Source: Cellvibrionaceae bacterium (GTDB taxonomy: Bacteria; Pseudomonadota; Gammaproteobacteria; Pseudomonadales; Cellvibrionaceae). Taken from it: a DNA stretch of 64,000 nucleotides. The position numbers and the translations under genes were made by a program. Location of the stretch: the NCBI GenBank assembly GCA_025800365.1, contig JAOXRT010000239.1, positions 1-64,000 on the forward strand, in the 5' to 3' direction. This document shows, piece by piece, positions 41,467 to 51,973 of this stretch; position 1 is the stretch's first letter, and the number at the start of each line of letters is the position of its first letter. Below the pieces are notes generated by a model. It was not told the origin of the DNA, ran no database searches, and saw nothing but the letters and a program-made list of their open reading frames with translations.

Positions 41467-41554
41467 GGCCCGACTCAACAGCTACCCAATGGAACAAATA
41501 CACTGTTCAACTTTGGCCAAAAAGATCTTGAGAGGCGAGAAAAGAAAAACCAAC

Positions 41555-42046
41555 TCAAACCCCAAGCCGCATCACCCAACATAGGCGATCCAAGCCATGG
41601 CTTAACAAAGGCCAGATAAACGCAGAAATTAAAGCAGGCGCCCAGAAGTAGGCGAAGAGTGCCTCGCGCCCTAGTAACATCGAAACCCAGTACAGAAATA
41701 ATTCATGCACCGCCACCAACGCAAAAATCCACATCATCTGCTGGATGGTACCGTAGGTGCGCAAACGGTGAATACTTAACTGAGTGATATAGATAGTGAC
41801 AACCAAAGCCAGCGCATGCTGCCCCAGCAAACTGCCCTGCACCACATCTTGCACAAGACCCAACACAAAGGCCATGCCCACCCCCAATAACTGAGGAAAG
41901 CGTAAAACCCAATAAATCACCAGCAAGCACATCAACTCTGGGCGCAACCAGCGCCAATCAAGAGGCAATGGGTACACCATCAAAACCAGAGCTACAAGAA
42001 AACTAAAACCAATTAGCCAACTATTATTGAGCTTGCCACCCTCCAT
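41555..42046 (-). CDS. mreD: Rod-shape-determining protein MreD
   Basis: 163 residues with five or six membrane helices (WLIGFSFLVALVLMVYPLPL at the start) and the conserved GLVQDVVQGSLLGQHAL block. It is part of the MreBCD/RodA complex that guides lateral wall synthesis. Its start overlaps the mreC stop at 42046, so translation is coupled. Confidence 0.94.
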   Translation of the reverse strand: MEGGKLNNSWLIGFSFLVALVLMVYPLPLDWRWLRPELMCLLVIYWVLRFPQLLGVGMAFVLGLVQDVVQGSLLGQHALALVVTIYITQLSIHRLRTYGTIQQMMWIFALVAVHELFLYWVSMLLGREALFAYFWAPALISAFIWPLLSHGLDRLCWVMRLGV

Positions 42047-42888
42047 TAAGGGCGATCCTCATTACGTTGGCCACTAAAGGCTAATAAGACATGACGACTG
42101 CGATTAAGCTGGGCTTTTGGTCGCGCAATAACCGTCGCAAAAGATTTACCGGGGTCATGCAGAATGGAAACAACATCAGCAACCGGATAACCCACCGGGA
42201 AGCGTTGTCCTAAGCCAGAGCTCACCAAAAGATCGCCCACTTTAACATCAACCGTGTTGGATACATGGCGAAGCTTAAGCTCGTATAGATCACCAGTGCC
42301 TTCCGCGACAGCACGAACACCATTGCGATTAATCTGCACAGAAAGCGCATGGCTAGCATCAGTGATCAAAAGCACGCGGCTAAAATAGGGGTTTACTTCA
42401 ATTACTTGCCCCATTAAACCGTAAGCATCTAATAAAGGCTGACCAACGAAAACGCCCTGCTCACTCCCCTTATTGACCACCACAACCTGTTCAGTAGGGT
42501 CTGGCGAAACACCGATTAGCTCGGCGATTAAAACACGGTCTTGCACCAACTCCGCAGAGTTCATCAACTGACGCAGACGGGCATTATCGGCGGCCAAGGT
42601 AGCGTACTGCTGTAATTTACGTTGCAGAATTAAGCGCTCGCCCTTTAAAGAACGATTTTCTTCCAGCAGCTCTTCGCGAGATACCAGCGAATCATCCAGC
42701 CAATTACTGAAGCGATTAGGTAAATCGGTGACCCAATAAAAACCCAAAGCAAAGCCATCAAGCTTTTCTTTTACAGGTTCAATAGAAGGGCTAAAAAAGC
42801 GACTGGCAATAATGAGAGCGACGGCGATTAGCGCCAGCACAAATGCACGCAATGCCTTGGATGGGCCTTTGTTAAATAGTGGTTTTAT
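42046..42888 (-). CDS. mreC: Rod-shape-determining protein MreC, apparent ATA start
   Basis: 280 residues: a membrane helix near the N-terminus, a coiled coil (LLEENRSLKGERLILQRKLQ) and the beta-domain VVVNKGSEQGVFVGQPLLDA with GLMGQVIEV. MreC is a periplasmic scaffold of the elongasome. The family N-terminus (E. coli MKPIFSRGPS) aligns with IKPLFNKGPSKALRAF here, placing the start at an ATA codon, 42886-42888. AGGA lies 8 bases before it. The first in-frame canonical codon (TTG at 42852) would drop the conserved KPLFxKGPS segment and has a poor ribosome-binding site. An in-frame stop (TAG at 42904-42906) precludes a longer protein. No ATG or GTG lies in between. Confidence 0.85.
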   Translation of the reverse strand: MKPLFNKGPSKALRAFVLALIAVALIIASRFFSPSIEPVKEKLDGFALGFYWVTDLPNRFSNWLDDSLVSREELLEENRSLKGERLILQRKLQQYATLAADNARLRQLMNSAELVQDRVLIAELIGVSPDPTEQVVVVNKGSEQGVFVGQPLLDAYGLMGQVIEVNPYFSRVLLITDASHALSVQINRNGVRAVAEGTGDLYELKLRHVSNTVDVKVGDLLVSSGLGQRFPVGYPVADVVSILHDPGKSFATVIARPKAQLNRSRHVLLAFSGQRNEDRP

Positions 42889-42969
42889 GGCCGTGGTCCT
42901 ATCCTAAACGCCCAACAATGAAATTTTTCGGGCAACGATCAAACAGGGCTCAGCAGCCCTAAACCAAAA

Positions 42970-42993
42970 AGCCCGACACCTTAGCGTCGGGCT
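42970..42993 (-). terminator. Terminator-like hairpin downstream of mreB, before mreC
   Basis: Stem AGCCCGAC/GTCGGGCT with an 8-base loop. On the minus strand it ends in TTTTT. It should end most mreB transcripts and limit mreCD read-through. Confidence 0.85.
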
Positions 42994-43008
42994 ACTTTTG
43001 CCGCTAGC

Positions 43009-44683
<1,675 letters not shown>

Positions 44684-44965
44684 GTGGATCAATCAGATAT
44701 CGCCAAACTGGCCAACTTGGCCCGTTTGGACATTAACGAAACGACGGCCAGCGAAGTCGCCGAGAGCATTAACGGCATCCTAGGCTTGGTCGATCAGCTG
44801 CAAAATGCCAATACAGACGGCATCGCCCCGATGGCTCACCCCCAGGATGCTATGCAGCGCCTGCGCAAAGACGAAGTGAGCGAAGAGAATGTGCGTGAGC
44901 AGTTCCAAGCCATCGCGCCCGAGGCCGAAGAAGGCTTATACCTAGTACCTAAGGTAATCGATTAA
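44684..44965 (+). CDS. gatC: Aspartyl/glutamyl-tRNA amidotransferase subunit C
   Basis: 93 residues from a GTG at 44684 with GGAG 8 bases upstream (VDQSDIAKLANLARLDINET). The helical C subunit stabilises GatA-GatB and contains the usual MAHPQDAMQRLRKDEV segment. First gene of gatCAB; the complex amidates Glu-tRNA(Gln) and/or Asp-tRNA(Asn). Confidence 0.95.
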   Translation: MDQSDIAKLANLARLDINETTASEVAESINGILGLVDQLQNANTDGIAPMAHPQDAMQRLRKDEVSEENVREQFQAIAPEAEEGLYLVPKVID

Positions 44966-44995
44966 TTAGCAGCCGCTTTCAGATTAGGATTCACT

Positions 44996-46450
44996 ATGCA
45001 TCAACTGACCATTCGCGAGCTGGCTAAGGGCCTGCGCGACAAATCATTCAGCAGTGTCGAGCTTACCCAGCATTATTTGGATCGCATCCAAAAACTCGAC
45101 CCCGCCTATAACAGCTATATCACCGTTACCGCCGATCAAGCATTGGCCCAAGCCAAAGCCGCCGATGCGCGCATTGCTCAAGGTGATGATTCTGTCTTGT
45201 GCGGCGTGCCAATGGCCCACAAAGATATATTTTGCACCGACGGCATTAAGACCTCTTGTGGCTCAAAAATGTTGGATAACTTTGTGCCGCCTTATAACGC
45301 CACCGTGGTTGAAAACTTCAACCGCTTGGGTGCAGTAAGCTTGGGTAAAACCAATATGGATGAGTTCGCCATGGGCTCAACCAATGAATCCAGCTTTTAT
45401 GGCGCGGTTAAAAACCCATGGGATACCAGCCGTGTGCCGGGTGGATCTTCTGGTGGCTCGGCAGCAGCTGTCGCCGCCTTATTAACACCAGCAGCGACTG
45501 CAACAGATACCGGCGGCTCAATTCGCCAGCCTGCGTCTCTATGCGGTGTAACCGGCCTTAAGCCAACTTACGGTCGCGTATCACGCTGGGGCATGATCGC
45601 CTTTGCTTCAAGTCTGGATCAAGGCGGCCCAATCGCTCGTAATGCTGAAGATTGCGCCATCATGATGCAGGCCATGGCCAGCTTCGATAGCAAAGATTCC
45701 ACCAGCATGGACCATCCTATCGAAGACTACAGTGCACTATTAGATAAACCACTCGCTGGCTTGCGCATTGGTGTACCCAAAGAATATTTCGGCGAAGGCT
45801 TAAACCCACAAGTGGCCGAGAAAATCCAGGCCGCGATCAAACAGTTTGAAGCTATGGGCGCCACCATTAAAGATATTACCCTGCCCCATAATTCCTTAGC
45901 AGTACCGGCCTACTACGTGATTGCACCGGCCGAATGTTCAGCCAACCTTTCACGTTTTGATGGCGTACGTTACGGCCATCGCTGTGAAAACCCAGCCGAC
46001 TTAATGGATCTGTATAAGCGCTCACGCAGCGAAGGTTTTGGTGAAGAAGTTAAGCGCCGTATTTTGGTGGGCACCTACGCTCTATCGGCCGGTTACTACG
46101 ATGCCTACTACAGCAAAGCGCAAAAAGTTCGCCGCTTAATCAAGCAGGACTTTATGAATGCCTTTGAAGAAGTAGATGTGATCATGGGCCCAACGGCGAC
46201 CTCTACCGCCTATGAGCTGGGCAGCTTAAACAAAGACCCAGTATCCATGTACCTAGAAGACATTTACACCACGGCAACTAACCTCGCGGGCTTGCCGGGC
46301 ATTTCAATTCCATGTGGTTTTGTTGACGGCTTACCCGTTGGTTTACAGGTAACTGCCAACTACTGGCGCGAAGGTCAATTGCTGAACTTGGCCCATCAGT
46401 ATCAGCAAGAAACCGACCACCACCGCCAAACCGCCCCGAATGTGGCTTAA
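44996..46450 (+). CDS. gatA: Aspartyl/glutamyl-tRNA amidotransferase subunit A
   Basis: 484 residues of the amidase-signature family, which releases ammonia from glutamine for the GatB active site. The Ser-cisSer-Lys triad is visible: Lys in [11 protein letters not shown], the glycine-serine block [13 protein letters not shown], and [11 protein letters not shown] with the nucleophile serine. Lies 30 bp after gatC and 12 bp before gatB, all in one operon. Confidence 0.97.
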   Translation: MHQLTIRELAKGLRDKSFSSVELTQHYLDRIQKLDPAYNSYITVTADQALAQAKAADARIAQGDDSVLCGVPMAHKDIFCTDGIKTSCGSKMLDNFVPPYNATVVENFNRLGAVSLGKTNMDEFAMGSTNESSFYGAVKNPWDTSRVPGGSSGGSAAAVAALLTPAATATDTGGSIRQPASLCGVTGLKPTYGRVSRWGMIAFASSLDQGGPIARNAEDCAIMMQAMASFDSKDSTSMDHPIEDYSALLDKPLAGLRIGVPKEYFGEGLNPQVAEKIQAAIKQFEAMGATIKDITLPHNSLAVPAYYVIAPAECSANLSRFDGVRYGHRCENPADLMDLYKRSRSEGFGEEVKRRILVGTYALSAGYYDAYYSKAQKVRRLIKQDFMNAFEEVDVIMGPTATSTAYELGSLNKDPVSMYLEDIYTTATNLAGLPGISIPCGFVDGLPVGLQVTANYWREGQLLNLAHQYQQETDHHRQTAPNVA

Positions 46451-46462
46451 GGAGTTGACATA

Positions 46463-47917
46463 ATGCAATGGGAAACAGTTATTGGCCTAGAAGTGCATGT
46501 GCAGCTGGCCACTAAAACCAAAATCTTTTCTGGCGCCAGCACCGCCTTCGGTGCTGAGCCTAACACCCAAGCCTGCGCCATTGATTTGGCGATGCCGGGT
46601 ACCTTACCAGTCGTTAACGAGCAGGCTTATCGCTACGCCATTATGTTTGGCTTGGCGATTGATGCCGAGATTGGCAAGCGCTCTTTCTTCGAGCGTAAAA
46701 ACTATTTCTACCCTGATTTACCCAAGGGCTATCAAACTACTCAGCTAGAGCAGCCTATCGTTGGCGCCGGCCAAGTGGAATTAAATTTAAGCGAAGGTCG
46801 CACTAAAACCGTTCGCATTCACCACGCGCACTTAGAAGAAGATGCCGGTAAATCTTTGCACGAAGATTTCCATGGCATGAGTGGTATCGACCTGAACCGT
46901 GCCGGCACACCACTGATCGAAGTGGTCACCGAGCCTGACATGACAAACGCCGAAGAAGCCGTTGCTTTTGCGAAAAAGCTACACTCTATCGTAACTTCCT
47001 TGGGTATCTGTGACGGTGAAATGTCTCAGGGTTCTATGCGTTTTGATGTGAATGTTTCAGTACGTCCGAAAGGACAAGAAGAACTTGGCACTCGCACCGA
47101 AACCAAAAACCTCAACTCTTTCAAATTTATGGAAGAAGCCATTTTGCTGGAAGTTGAGCGTCAAATTGATGTGCTGGAAAACGGCGGCGAAATCGTTCAG
47201 GAAACTCGCCTATATAACGGCGACACCAAAGTGGCCCGCTCTATGCGCAGCAAAGAAGAAGCCAACGATTACCGCTACTTTCCGTGCCCAGATTTGTTAC
47301 CAGTTGAATTGGATGATGCGTACATTGATTCAATTCGCTCTGATATGCCAGAGCTACCGGAAGCACGCTGCGAGCGCTTTAAAGCCGAATACCAGCTATC
47401 CGACTACGATGCCGATATTTTAAGTGGCGATATGGCTATGGCAGCCTACTTTGAAGCAGCCACTAAAGCCTGTGGCGATGCCAAGCTGGTTGCCAACTGG
47501 GTTATGGGCGATTTGGCCGGCAAACTGAATACCGAAGAGCTGAGCATTTGCCAAAGTAAAGTGAATGCCGAGCAGCTAGCTGGCGTGATCAGCCGCATTA
47601 AAGACGATACGATTTCCAGCAAAATTGCTAAAGATGTCTTCGAAGCGATCTGGATTGGCGAAGGCGATAGCGCCGATGCGGTGATTGAAGCGAAAGGCTT
47701 AAAGCAGGTTTCTGATACTGGCGCGTTAGAGCAAATGGCCGACGAAGTCATCGCCAATAGCCAAAAGCAGGTGGATAACTACCGCAATGCCGATGCCGAC
47801 AAGCGCCCTAAGATGCTGGGCTACTTCGTTGGACAGATCATGAAAGCTTCCAAGGGCCAAGCCAACCCGAAAGCCATTAATGAGATATTACTGAAAAAAT
47901 TGGATGAACTTCTGTAA
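46463..47917 (+). CDS. gatB: Aspartyl/glutamyl-tRNA amidotransferase subunit B
   Basis: 484 residues: the N-terminal kinase-like cradle ([20 protein letters not shown] and [12 protein letters not shown]), the zinc/ATP region [16 protein letters not shown], and the helical YqeY-like tail ([18 protein letters not shown]) that binds the tRNA. It activates the misacylated amino acid with ATP before amidation. AAGGAG ribosome-binding site precedes it. Confidence 0.97.
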   Translation: MQWETVIGLEVHVQLATKTKIFSGASTAFGAEPNTQACAIDLAMPGTLPVVNEQAYRYAIMFGLAIDAEIGKRSFFERKNYFYPDLPKGYQTTQLEQPIVGAGQVELNLSEGRTKTVRIHHAHLEEDAGKSLHEDFHGMSGIDLNRAGTPLIEVVTEPDMTNAEEAVAFAKKLHSIVTSLGICDGEMSQGSMRFDVNVSVRPKGQEELGTRTETKNLNSFKFMEEAILLEVERQIDVLENGGEIVQETRLYNGDTKVARSMRSKEEANDYRYFPCPDLLPVELDDAYIDSIRSDMPELPEARCERFKAEYQLSDYDADILSGDMAMAAYFEAATKACGDAKLVANWVMGDLAGKLNTEELSICQSKVNAEQLAGVISRIKDDTISSKIAKDVFEAIWIGEGDSADAVIEAKGLKQVSDTGALEQMADEVIANSQKQVDNYRNADADKRPKMLGYFVGQIMKASKGQANPKAINEILLKKLDELL

Positions 47918-47938
47918 GGAAAATCCCATCCAAATAAA

Positions 47939-47962
47939 GCAGTCACCGCTTGCGGTGACTGC
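47939..47962. terminator. Hairpin after gatB
   Basis: GCAGTCACCGC/GCGGTGACTGC, an 11-bp perfect stem with a TT loop, 21 bases after the gatB stop. No T-tract, so either a weak terminator or an mRNA-stabilising structure. Confidence 0.55.
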
Positions 47963-48013
47963 GCACCTAGCCGACAAGACGCGTGAAAACGTGTAGATAT
48001 AGCGAGAAACAAC

Positions 48014-48313
48014 ATGGCCACAATTAGAAAAGACAAACAAAAAGTACTGGGCGAAGTCTTTGATGATGCCCGCATTCGTACCTTCCTAGACTTTGAGGCC
48101 CCTGCTGGCATCAATGCCGATTTTCATTTGCTAGAGAAAGCCTATCGCGGTATGAAAGCCGAGAATTTCTCTACTTTTTTAGATATGTTTATTGCCGATG
48201 GTCGCGACATCAACGCCGCCAATAACGATGGCGAGAGCCTGCTACAGTTGATTGCCGATCATAAGCAAGCCGCTGAATACGCTAGTAGCTTAAAGGCACA
48301 CGGCGCACAATAA
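48014..48313 (+). CDS. PA4642-family protein
   Basis: 99 residues beginning MATIRKDKQKVLGEVFDDAR, then FLDFEAPAGINADFHLLEKA and YRGMKAENFSTFLDMFIADG. The combination is the conserved family known from Pseudomonas aeruginosa PA4642, widespread in gammaproteobacteria, small, soluble and without known function. It is a lineage marker rather than a functional clue. Confidence 0.85.
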   Translation: MATIRKDKQKVLGEVFDDARIRTFLDFEAPAGINADFHLLEKAYRGMKAENFSTFLDMFIADGRDINAANNDGESLLQLIADHKQAAEYASSLKAHGAQ

Positions 48314-48375
48314 ATACCTCTGTTTGCCGGCTTTCCTCGTCTAAGTTGAATTAGTGAATTAAGGATTTGAGCCCT

Positions 48376-49170
48376 ATGAACTCACCCGTAGCTGCTACAG
48401 CCGGTATCAACAATGTCCCCAGCGGCGCCAGTTATTTATTAAATGGCGCCCGCCTAATGCTGCACCCCAAACTCAGAATCTTTGTATTGATTCCCATATT
48501 GGTCAATATTGTTATCTTTATGCTGACCACCGCAGCCTTGTTTGCACAATTTACCGCCGCCACTCAATGGCTGACTGACTTTCTACCCGATTGGCTAAGC
48601 TTTTTAGCCAATATTTTAGTCGGCATTGCCGTAGTCATGGTCTTATTGATTTACGGCTACAGCTTTAGCCTACTCACCAATATTATCGCCGCGCCGTTTT
48701 ATGGAGTACTGGCTGAGAAAGTAGAAGAGTTAGTAACCGGCGAATCCATTGAAGGTGAGCCACTATCACAAATGATCCCCCGCACCATCTGGCGTGAAAT
48801 GGGCAAACTCTGGTACTTCATCACCCGCGGCCTTGCGGTTATGTTATGCCTGCTAGCTTTATCGTTTATTCCGTTGCTTAATTTACTGGTGCCGGTACTG
48901 AGCTTCGCCTGGGCCATCTGGACAATTTCAGTACAGTATGTCGATTACCCTGCCGATAACCACAAGGTAAGTTTCAAGGATTTACGCGCAAGGCTTTGGA
49001 AAAATAAATACAGCACTTATGGCTTGGGCGGCCTAGGAACACTAGGCGCAATGATTCCGCTGTTGAATATTATCGTACTGCCTGCGGCTGTATGTGGTGG
49101 CACCTTGTACTGGCTAAAAGAGCTACGCGAAAACCCAATGACTGAGCTACCAGATTTAAGCAAGCTGTAA
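48376..49170 (+). CDS. cysZ: CysZ-like (EI24 domain) membrane protein
   Basis: 264 residues with four or more membrane helices. NVPSGASYLLNGARLMLHPK, the LTNIIAAPFYGVLAEKVEEL segment and the double-spanning FIPLLNLLVPVLSFAWAIW are those of the CysZ family, a high-affinity sulfate uptake protein of cysteine biosynthesis. The ATG at 48376 has AAGGA 10 bases upstream; a TTG nine bases earlier is not preferred. No cys gene is adjacent. Confidence 0.88.
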   Translation: MNSPVAATAGINNVPSGASYLLNGARLMLHPKLRIFVLIPILVNIVIFMLTTAALFAQFTAATQWLTDFLPDWLSFLANILVGIAVVMVLLIYGYSFSLLTNIIAAPFYGVLAEKVEELVTGESIEGEPLSQMIPRTIWREMGKLWYFITRGLAVMLCLLALSFIPLLNLLVPVLSFAWAIWTISVQYVDYPADNHKVSFKDLRARLWKNKYSTYGLGGLGTLGAMIPLLNIIVLPAAVCGGTLYWLKELRENPMTELPDLSKL

Positions 49171-49302
49171 AAATAGCTCTAAATAGATCTTAGCTATGCA
49201 GTGAACAAGCTCGCTGCATAACTAAGATATATTTAATTCTAATAACTTGCCCTACCCCAGCTTTGACTATACTGAGCTTAATACCCCGACTATTAAGCTC
49301 TT

Positions 49303-50208
49303 ATGTTCAAGCGTATCTTCCTTCTACTTTCGGCCTTATCCAGCTACGCTTTTGCAGAGAGCAATAAGGTAAAATCTGAGATCCTTTGGCTACAATTTGA
49401 CTTCCCACCCTATGAGATCGCCTCTGGCGAAGATAAAAACCAAGGTCAAATCGATCGCATACGCAGCCTAATTATTGAAAGGCTACCGCAATACAAACAC
49501 CAAAAACCAACGCTGGTCAATCAAGCAAGAATGGATAGATTGATGCACCAGAAAAACAGCTGCCACATGTCGATGTTAAAACCCGAAAAGCCAAAGCCCC
49601 ACCTCATCTACTCAAAGCCACATATGACAGGAACACCTCACCACATTGTGGCCAGCGAAAAAGAGGAACACCGCTTTTATCACAACGGTGAAGCAATCCC
49701 TTTACGTGAATTGCTGGAAGCAGGTGAACTATCACTCAGCGTGCCCTCTCGCTCTATGGGTAGCCTGCTCGATGATATTTTTAAAGAGTACCAACAAAAA
49801 ATTTCTATCCGAGAAAGCTCCAATGTCGGCTTCGATTTCTTTACCCTTATCGATAAAGGGCGCATTGATTACACGATTGAATACCCGACCGCCATTATCA
49901 GCTGGAATAAAACGCACCCCAGCAATAAGTTGATAGCCATCCCGATTCGGGAGCTTAGCTCATTCTATCCAATCGGGCATGCCGCTTGTAGCAACTCGGC
50001 CCTAGGCAAAAAAGTGATTGGTGATATCAATAATAGCTTTGAAACGTTGCTACAAAGCGAAGAGTATCTAGCGAATTACTTGCTGTATTTATACCCAGAA
50101 AATATACACCCTCAATTACGCCAACAGTACCAAGACAGTATTTTCAATCACTATCACTTCTCCGAACCCACTGCTACGACTCCACCACCTCAGTCTCTAG
50201 CAAAGTAG
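49303..50208 (+). CDS. Periplasmic solute-binding-like protein (SBP family 3-like)
   Basis: 301 residues with a signal peptide (IFLLLSALSSYAFAES). The mature protein begins ILWLQFDFPPYEIASGEDKN, like the first strand of amino-acid-type binding proteins, and continues with KNSCHMSMLKPEKPKPHLIY and ISSNVGFDFFTLIDKGRIDY-like lobes. Many such stand-alone proteins have no transporter and serve as sensors or have lost transport function. The C-terminus is Pro-rich. The end of the gene overlaps the convergent DUF2145 gene by 35 bp. Confidence 0.72.
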   Translation: MFKRIFLLLSALSSYAFAESNKVKSEILWLQFDFPPYEIASGEDKNQGQIDRIRSLIIERLPQYKHQKPTLVNQARMDRLMHQKNSCHMSMLKPEKPKPHLIYSKPHMTGTPHHIVASEKEEHRFYHNGEAIPLRELLEAGELSLSVPSRSMGSLLDDIFKEYQQKISIRESSNVGFDFFTLIDKGRIDYTIEYPTAIISWNKTHPSNKLIAIPIRELSSFYPIGHAACSNSALGKKVIGDINNSFETLLQSEEYLANYLLYLYPENIHPQLRQQYQDSIFNHYHFSEPTATTPPPQSLAK

Positions 50209-50974
50209 ATGCATGCTGAACTAGATCATATTGCTGTAAATAGCGCTCAATACTGCCAAAGGTCGCCATTCTAGGGCGCCCTTTATGATCCTTCGTCACG
50301 ATTTCCTTACGAAACAAGGCACCCAAAGATATTTTCAAACGACTCATGCGTAACTTTTGGGGCTTAAAATAAGCTCTTGTATTGGCCTTTAACTGATCGA
50401 TATCCGTCGTTTGATAAATAGCGGCGTTAAGCAAATCCAAGGTGTATTCGGTACAATTTTGGTATTGCTGAGTGAGCGGATTAGAAATCAGGGAATATTT
50501 TGGGTTGTGCAAGCTTTTACTAGCACCACTATCGATTAAATCAATAAGGCGAGACTGTACCTCTTCATTAGGAATCACTATGCCGGCTCTCAATTCCTGA
50601 GCCCCCCAAAAGAAATCCACCGGGTAATCGGTCAGCAAGTAACTACGCTCAGGCTGCGAAGGCAGCTGATACAAGTTATGAATCGCGTAACCCTTCACTT
50701 CCTCACCATTGGCTAGCTTGATATTGGAGTAGATCGCTACTGCGGTATGGGTGTAACGCACGCCTTTTGGAAGCTCATTTTCTGGACGCCCTAGCCTGGC
50801 AATAATGAAAGCTCTGGCACCGCGAGCGGCGGCATACTTTTCTACCCGTTTAGCAAATTGAGCAATTCTCTTGGGCTCATATTTGGCCACCACATCCGCT
50901 CGACTCCCTGCCACAGCATAGGAGGAACAGAGCATGATAAATATCAACGAGAAAAACATACGATACAGCGCCAT
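50174..50974 (-). CDS. DUF2145-family secreted protein
   Basis: 266 residues with a signal peptide (FFSLIFIMLCSSYAVAG). The core EKYAAARGARAFIIARLGRPENELPKG is followed by YTHTAVAIYSN, then QNCTEYTLDLLNAAIY. The Cys in QNCTEY and His in YTHTAV could be papain-like catalytic residues, in keeping with NlpC/P60-type relations suggested for DUF2145. The activity is unproven. It follows a small lipoprotein-like gene on the same strand. Confidence 0.75.
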   Translation of the reverse strand: MALYRMFFSLIFIMLCSSYAVAGSRADVVAKYEPKRIAQFAKRVEKYAAARGARAFIIARLGRPENELPKGVRYTHTAVAIYSNIKLANGEEVKGYAIHNLYQLPSQPERSYLLTDYPVDFFWGAQELRAGIVIPNEEVQSRLIDLIDSGASKSLHNPKYSLISNPLTQQYQNCTEYTLDLLNAAIYQTTDIDQLKANTRAYFKPQKLRMSRLKISLGALFRKEIVTKDHKGRPRMATFGSIERYLQQYDLVQHASTLLETEVVES

Positions 50975-51010
50975 AGGCCACCCCCTTCCTTCACTAGAAC
51001 CAATTTTTAG

Positions 51011-51370
51011 TTATTGATTGGATCGCTGAATCGCTTGATTTGGAGTAGGCCCTACTGTGACGGTAGTTTCGCTCACTTCGAGCGCGGCCTTGCTTTTGGT
51101 TTTTTTAGATTTAGCACTATGGGATTTATAAGAAAGAGATTTTGCCGATTCAGTCAAGACACCTCCAGCAGCCAAGCTAGCACTCCCAACAATTGCCACT
51201 GGCGCTGCAACAGCTGTAGAAGCCACCTTAACACCCGCATGCAAGCCATGCCCTACTGCCAACACACTGTGCTTGCTGGCCTGCCCACTATGATTCACAG
51301 ACTCACTCGCACAAGCCGCGATAGGTGAAGTCAATAAAGCAAGCATTAAAAGAGTATTGATCCGTTTCAT
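51011..51370 (-). CDS. Small exported protein paired with DUF2145 gene
   Basis: 119 residues with a signal ending SPIAACASE, which looks like a lipobox. The mature part is Ala/Ser/Lys-rich with a hydrophobic Gly/Ala segment (VASTAVAAPVAIVGSASLAA) and a Lys/Ser tail. Similar short proteins accompany DUF2145 genes in related bacteria (from memory). Function unknown. Confidence 0.6.
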   Translation of the reverse strand: MKRINTLLMLALLTSPIAACASESVNHSGQASKHSVLAVGHGLHAGVKVASTAVAAPVAIVGSASLAAGGVLTESAKSLSYKSHSAKSKKTKSKAALEVSETTVTVGPTPNQAIQRSNQ

Positions 51371-51499
51371 ATGTACCTCGTCTTTGCAACAGATTACGAG
51401 GTGGAAACTAGCGATTGACGAAAACCTTGTAAATTCGAAATACGACTGTATTAACTTACGACACGGGCGGTAGCAATAAGCGATACTTTCTTTAGAAAA

Positions 51500-51925
51500 T
51501 TATCTCTTATTATAAATATCGCCCTGATAGCGCTCCATAAAGGTTTCCGGTTTAGTCAGGGGCGTAAAACCGAATTTTTCATAAAGACCATGGGCATTTG
51601 ATGTCGCCAGGGTAAATCGACGAAGCTGCTTTAAAGATGGATGCTCGATGACTTGCTCTAACAAAGCAGCCGCTATACCTTGTCCTCGATAATCTGGCCA
51701 GACAATCACATCGACCAAATTAGCAAAAGTCGCCATATCGCTAATAACTCGGCAAAAGGCAATCTGCTCACCATTTTTAAAAGCGGCAAAGCACAAAGAG
51801 TTGTCAATAGAGGTTTGAACAGTTTCTAGGGAAACCCCTTTAGCCCAAGTACTTTGCTCACATAAAAAGCTATGGATCTTGCTCACATCTAAGCGTGATT
51901 TGTCTTGGCTAAACTCGATATCCAT
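51500..51925 (-). CDS. GNAT-family N-acetyltransferase
   Basis: 141 residues with VIVWPDYRGQGIAAALLEQV, the GNAT acetyl-CoA motif, and the C-terminal TSNAHGLYEKFGFTPLTKPE. The order CFAAFKNGEQIAFCRVISD then motif A is usual for small acetyltransferases. Cytoplasmic, substrate unknown. Confidence 0.88.
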   Translation of the reverse strand: MDIEFSQDKSRLDVSKIHSFLCEQSTWAKGVSLETVQTSIDNSLCFAAFKNGEQIAFCRVISDMATFANLVDVIVWPDYRGQGIAAALLEQVIEHPSLKQLRRFTLATSNAHGLYEKFGFTPLTKPETFMERYQGDIYNKR

Positions 51926-51973
51926 AAAAGGGAGGCTTAGAGCACCAGCATGCCACCAATGCTCTATTATTGA

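Larger units (their letters stand above)
40808..41554. other. Non-coding, structured insertion between maf and mreD
   Basis: In related genomes maf and mreD are close together, but here they are 750 bp apart. The region holds a large hairpin (41030-41140) and an inverted-repeat element (41226-41466), listed separately. Several short open frames here lack ribosome-binding sites and family character, and are not called. Confidence 0.7.

Noticed and set aside
41008..41531. Several open frames of 70-90 codons in the maf-mreD gap
   Set aside because: They result from GC-rich palindromic repeats; no ribosome-binding site, composition or family supports coding.
42850..42852. TTG as the mreC start
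   Set aside because: It would remove the conserved KPLFxKGPS segment, and AAGG lies only two bases away from it.
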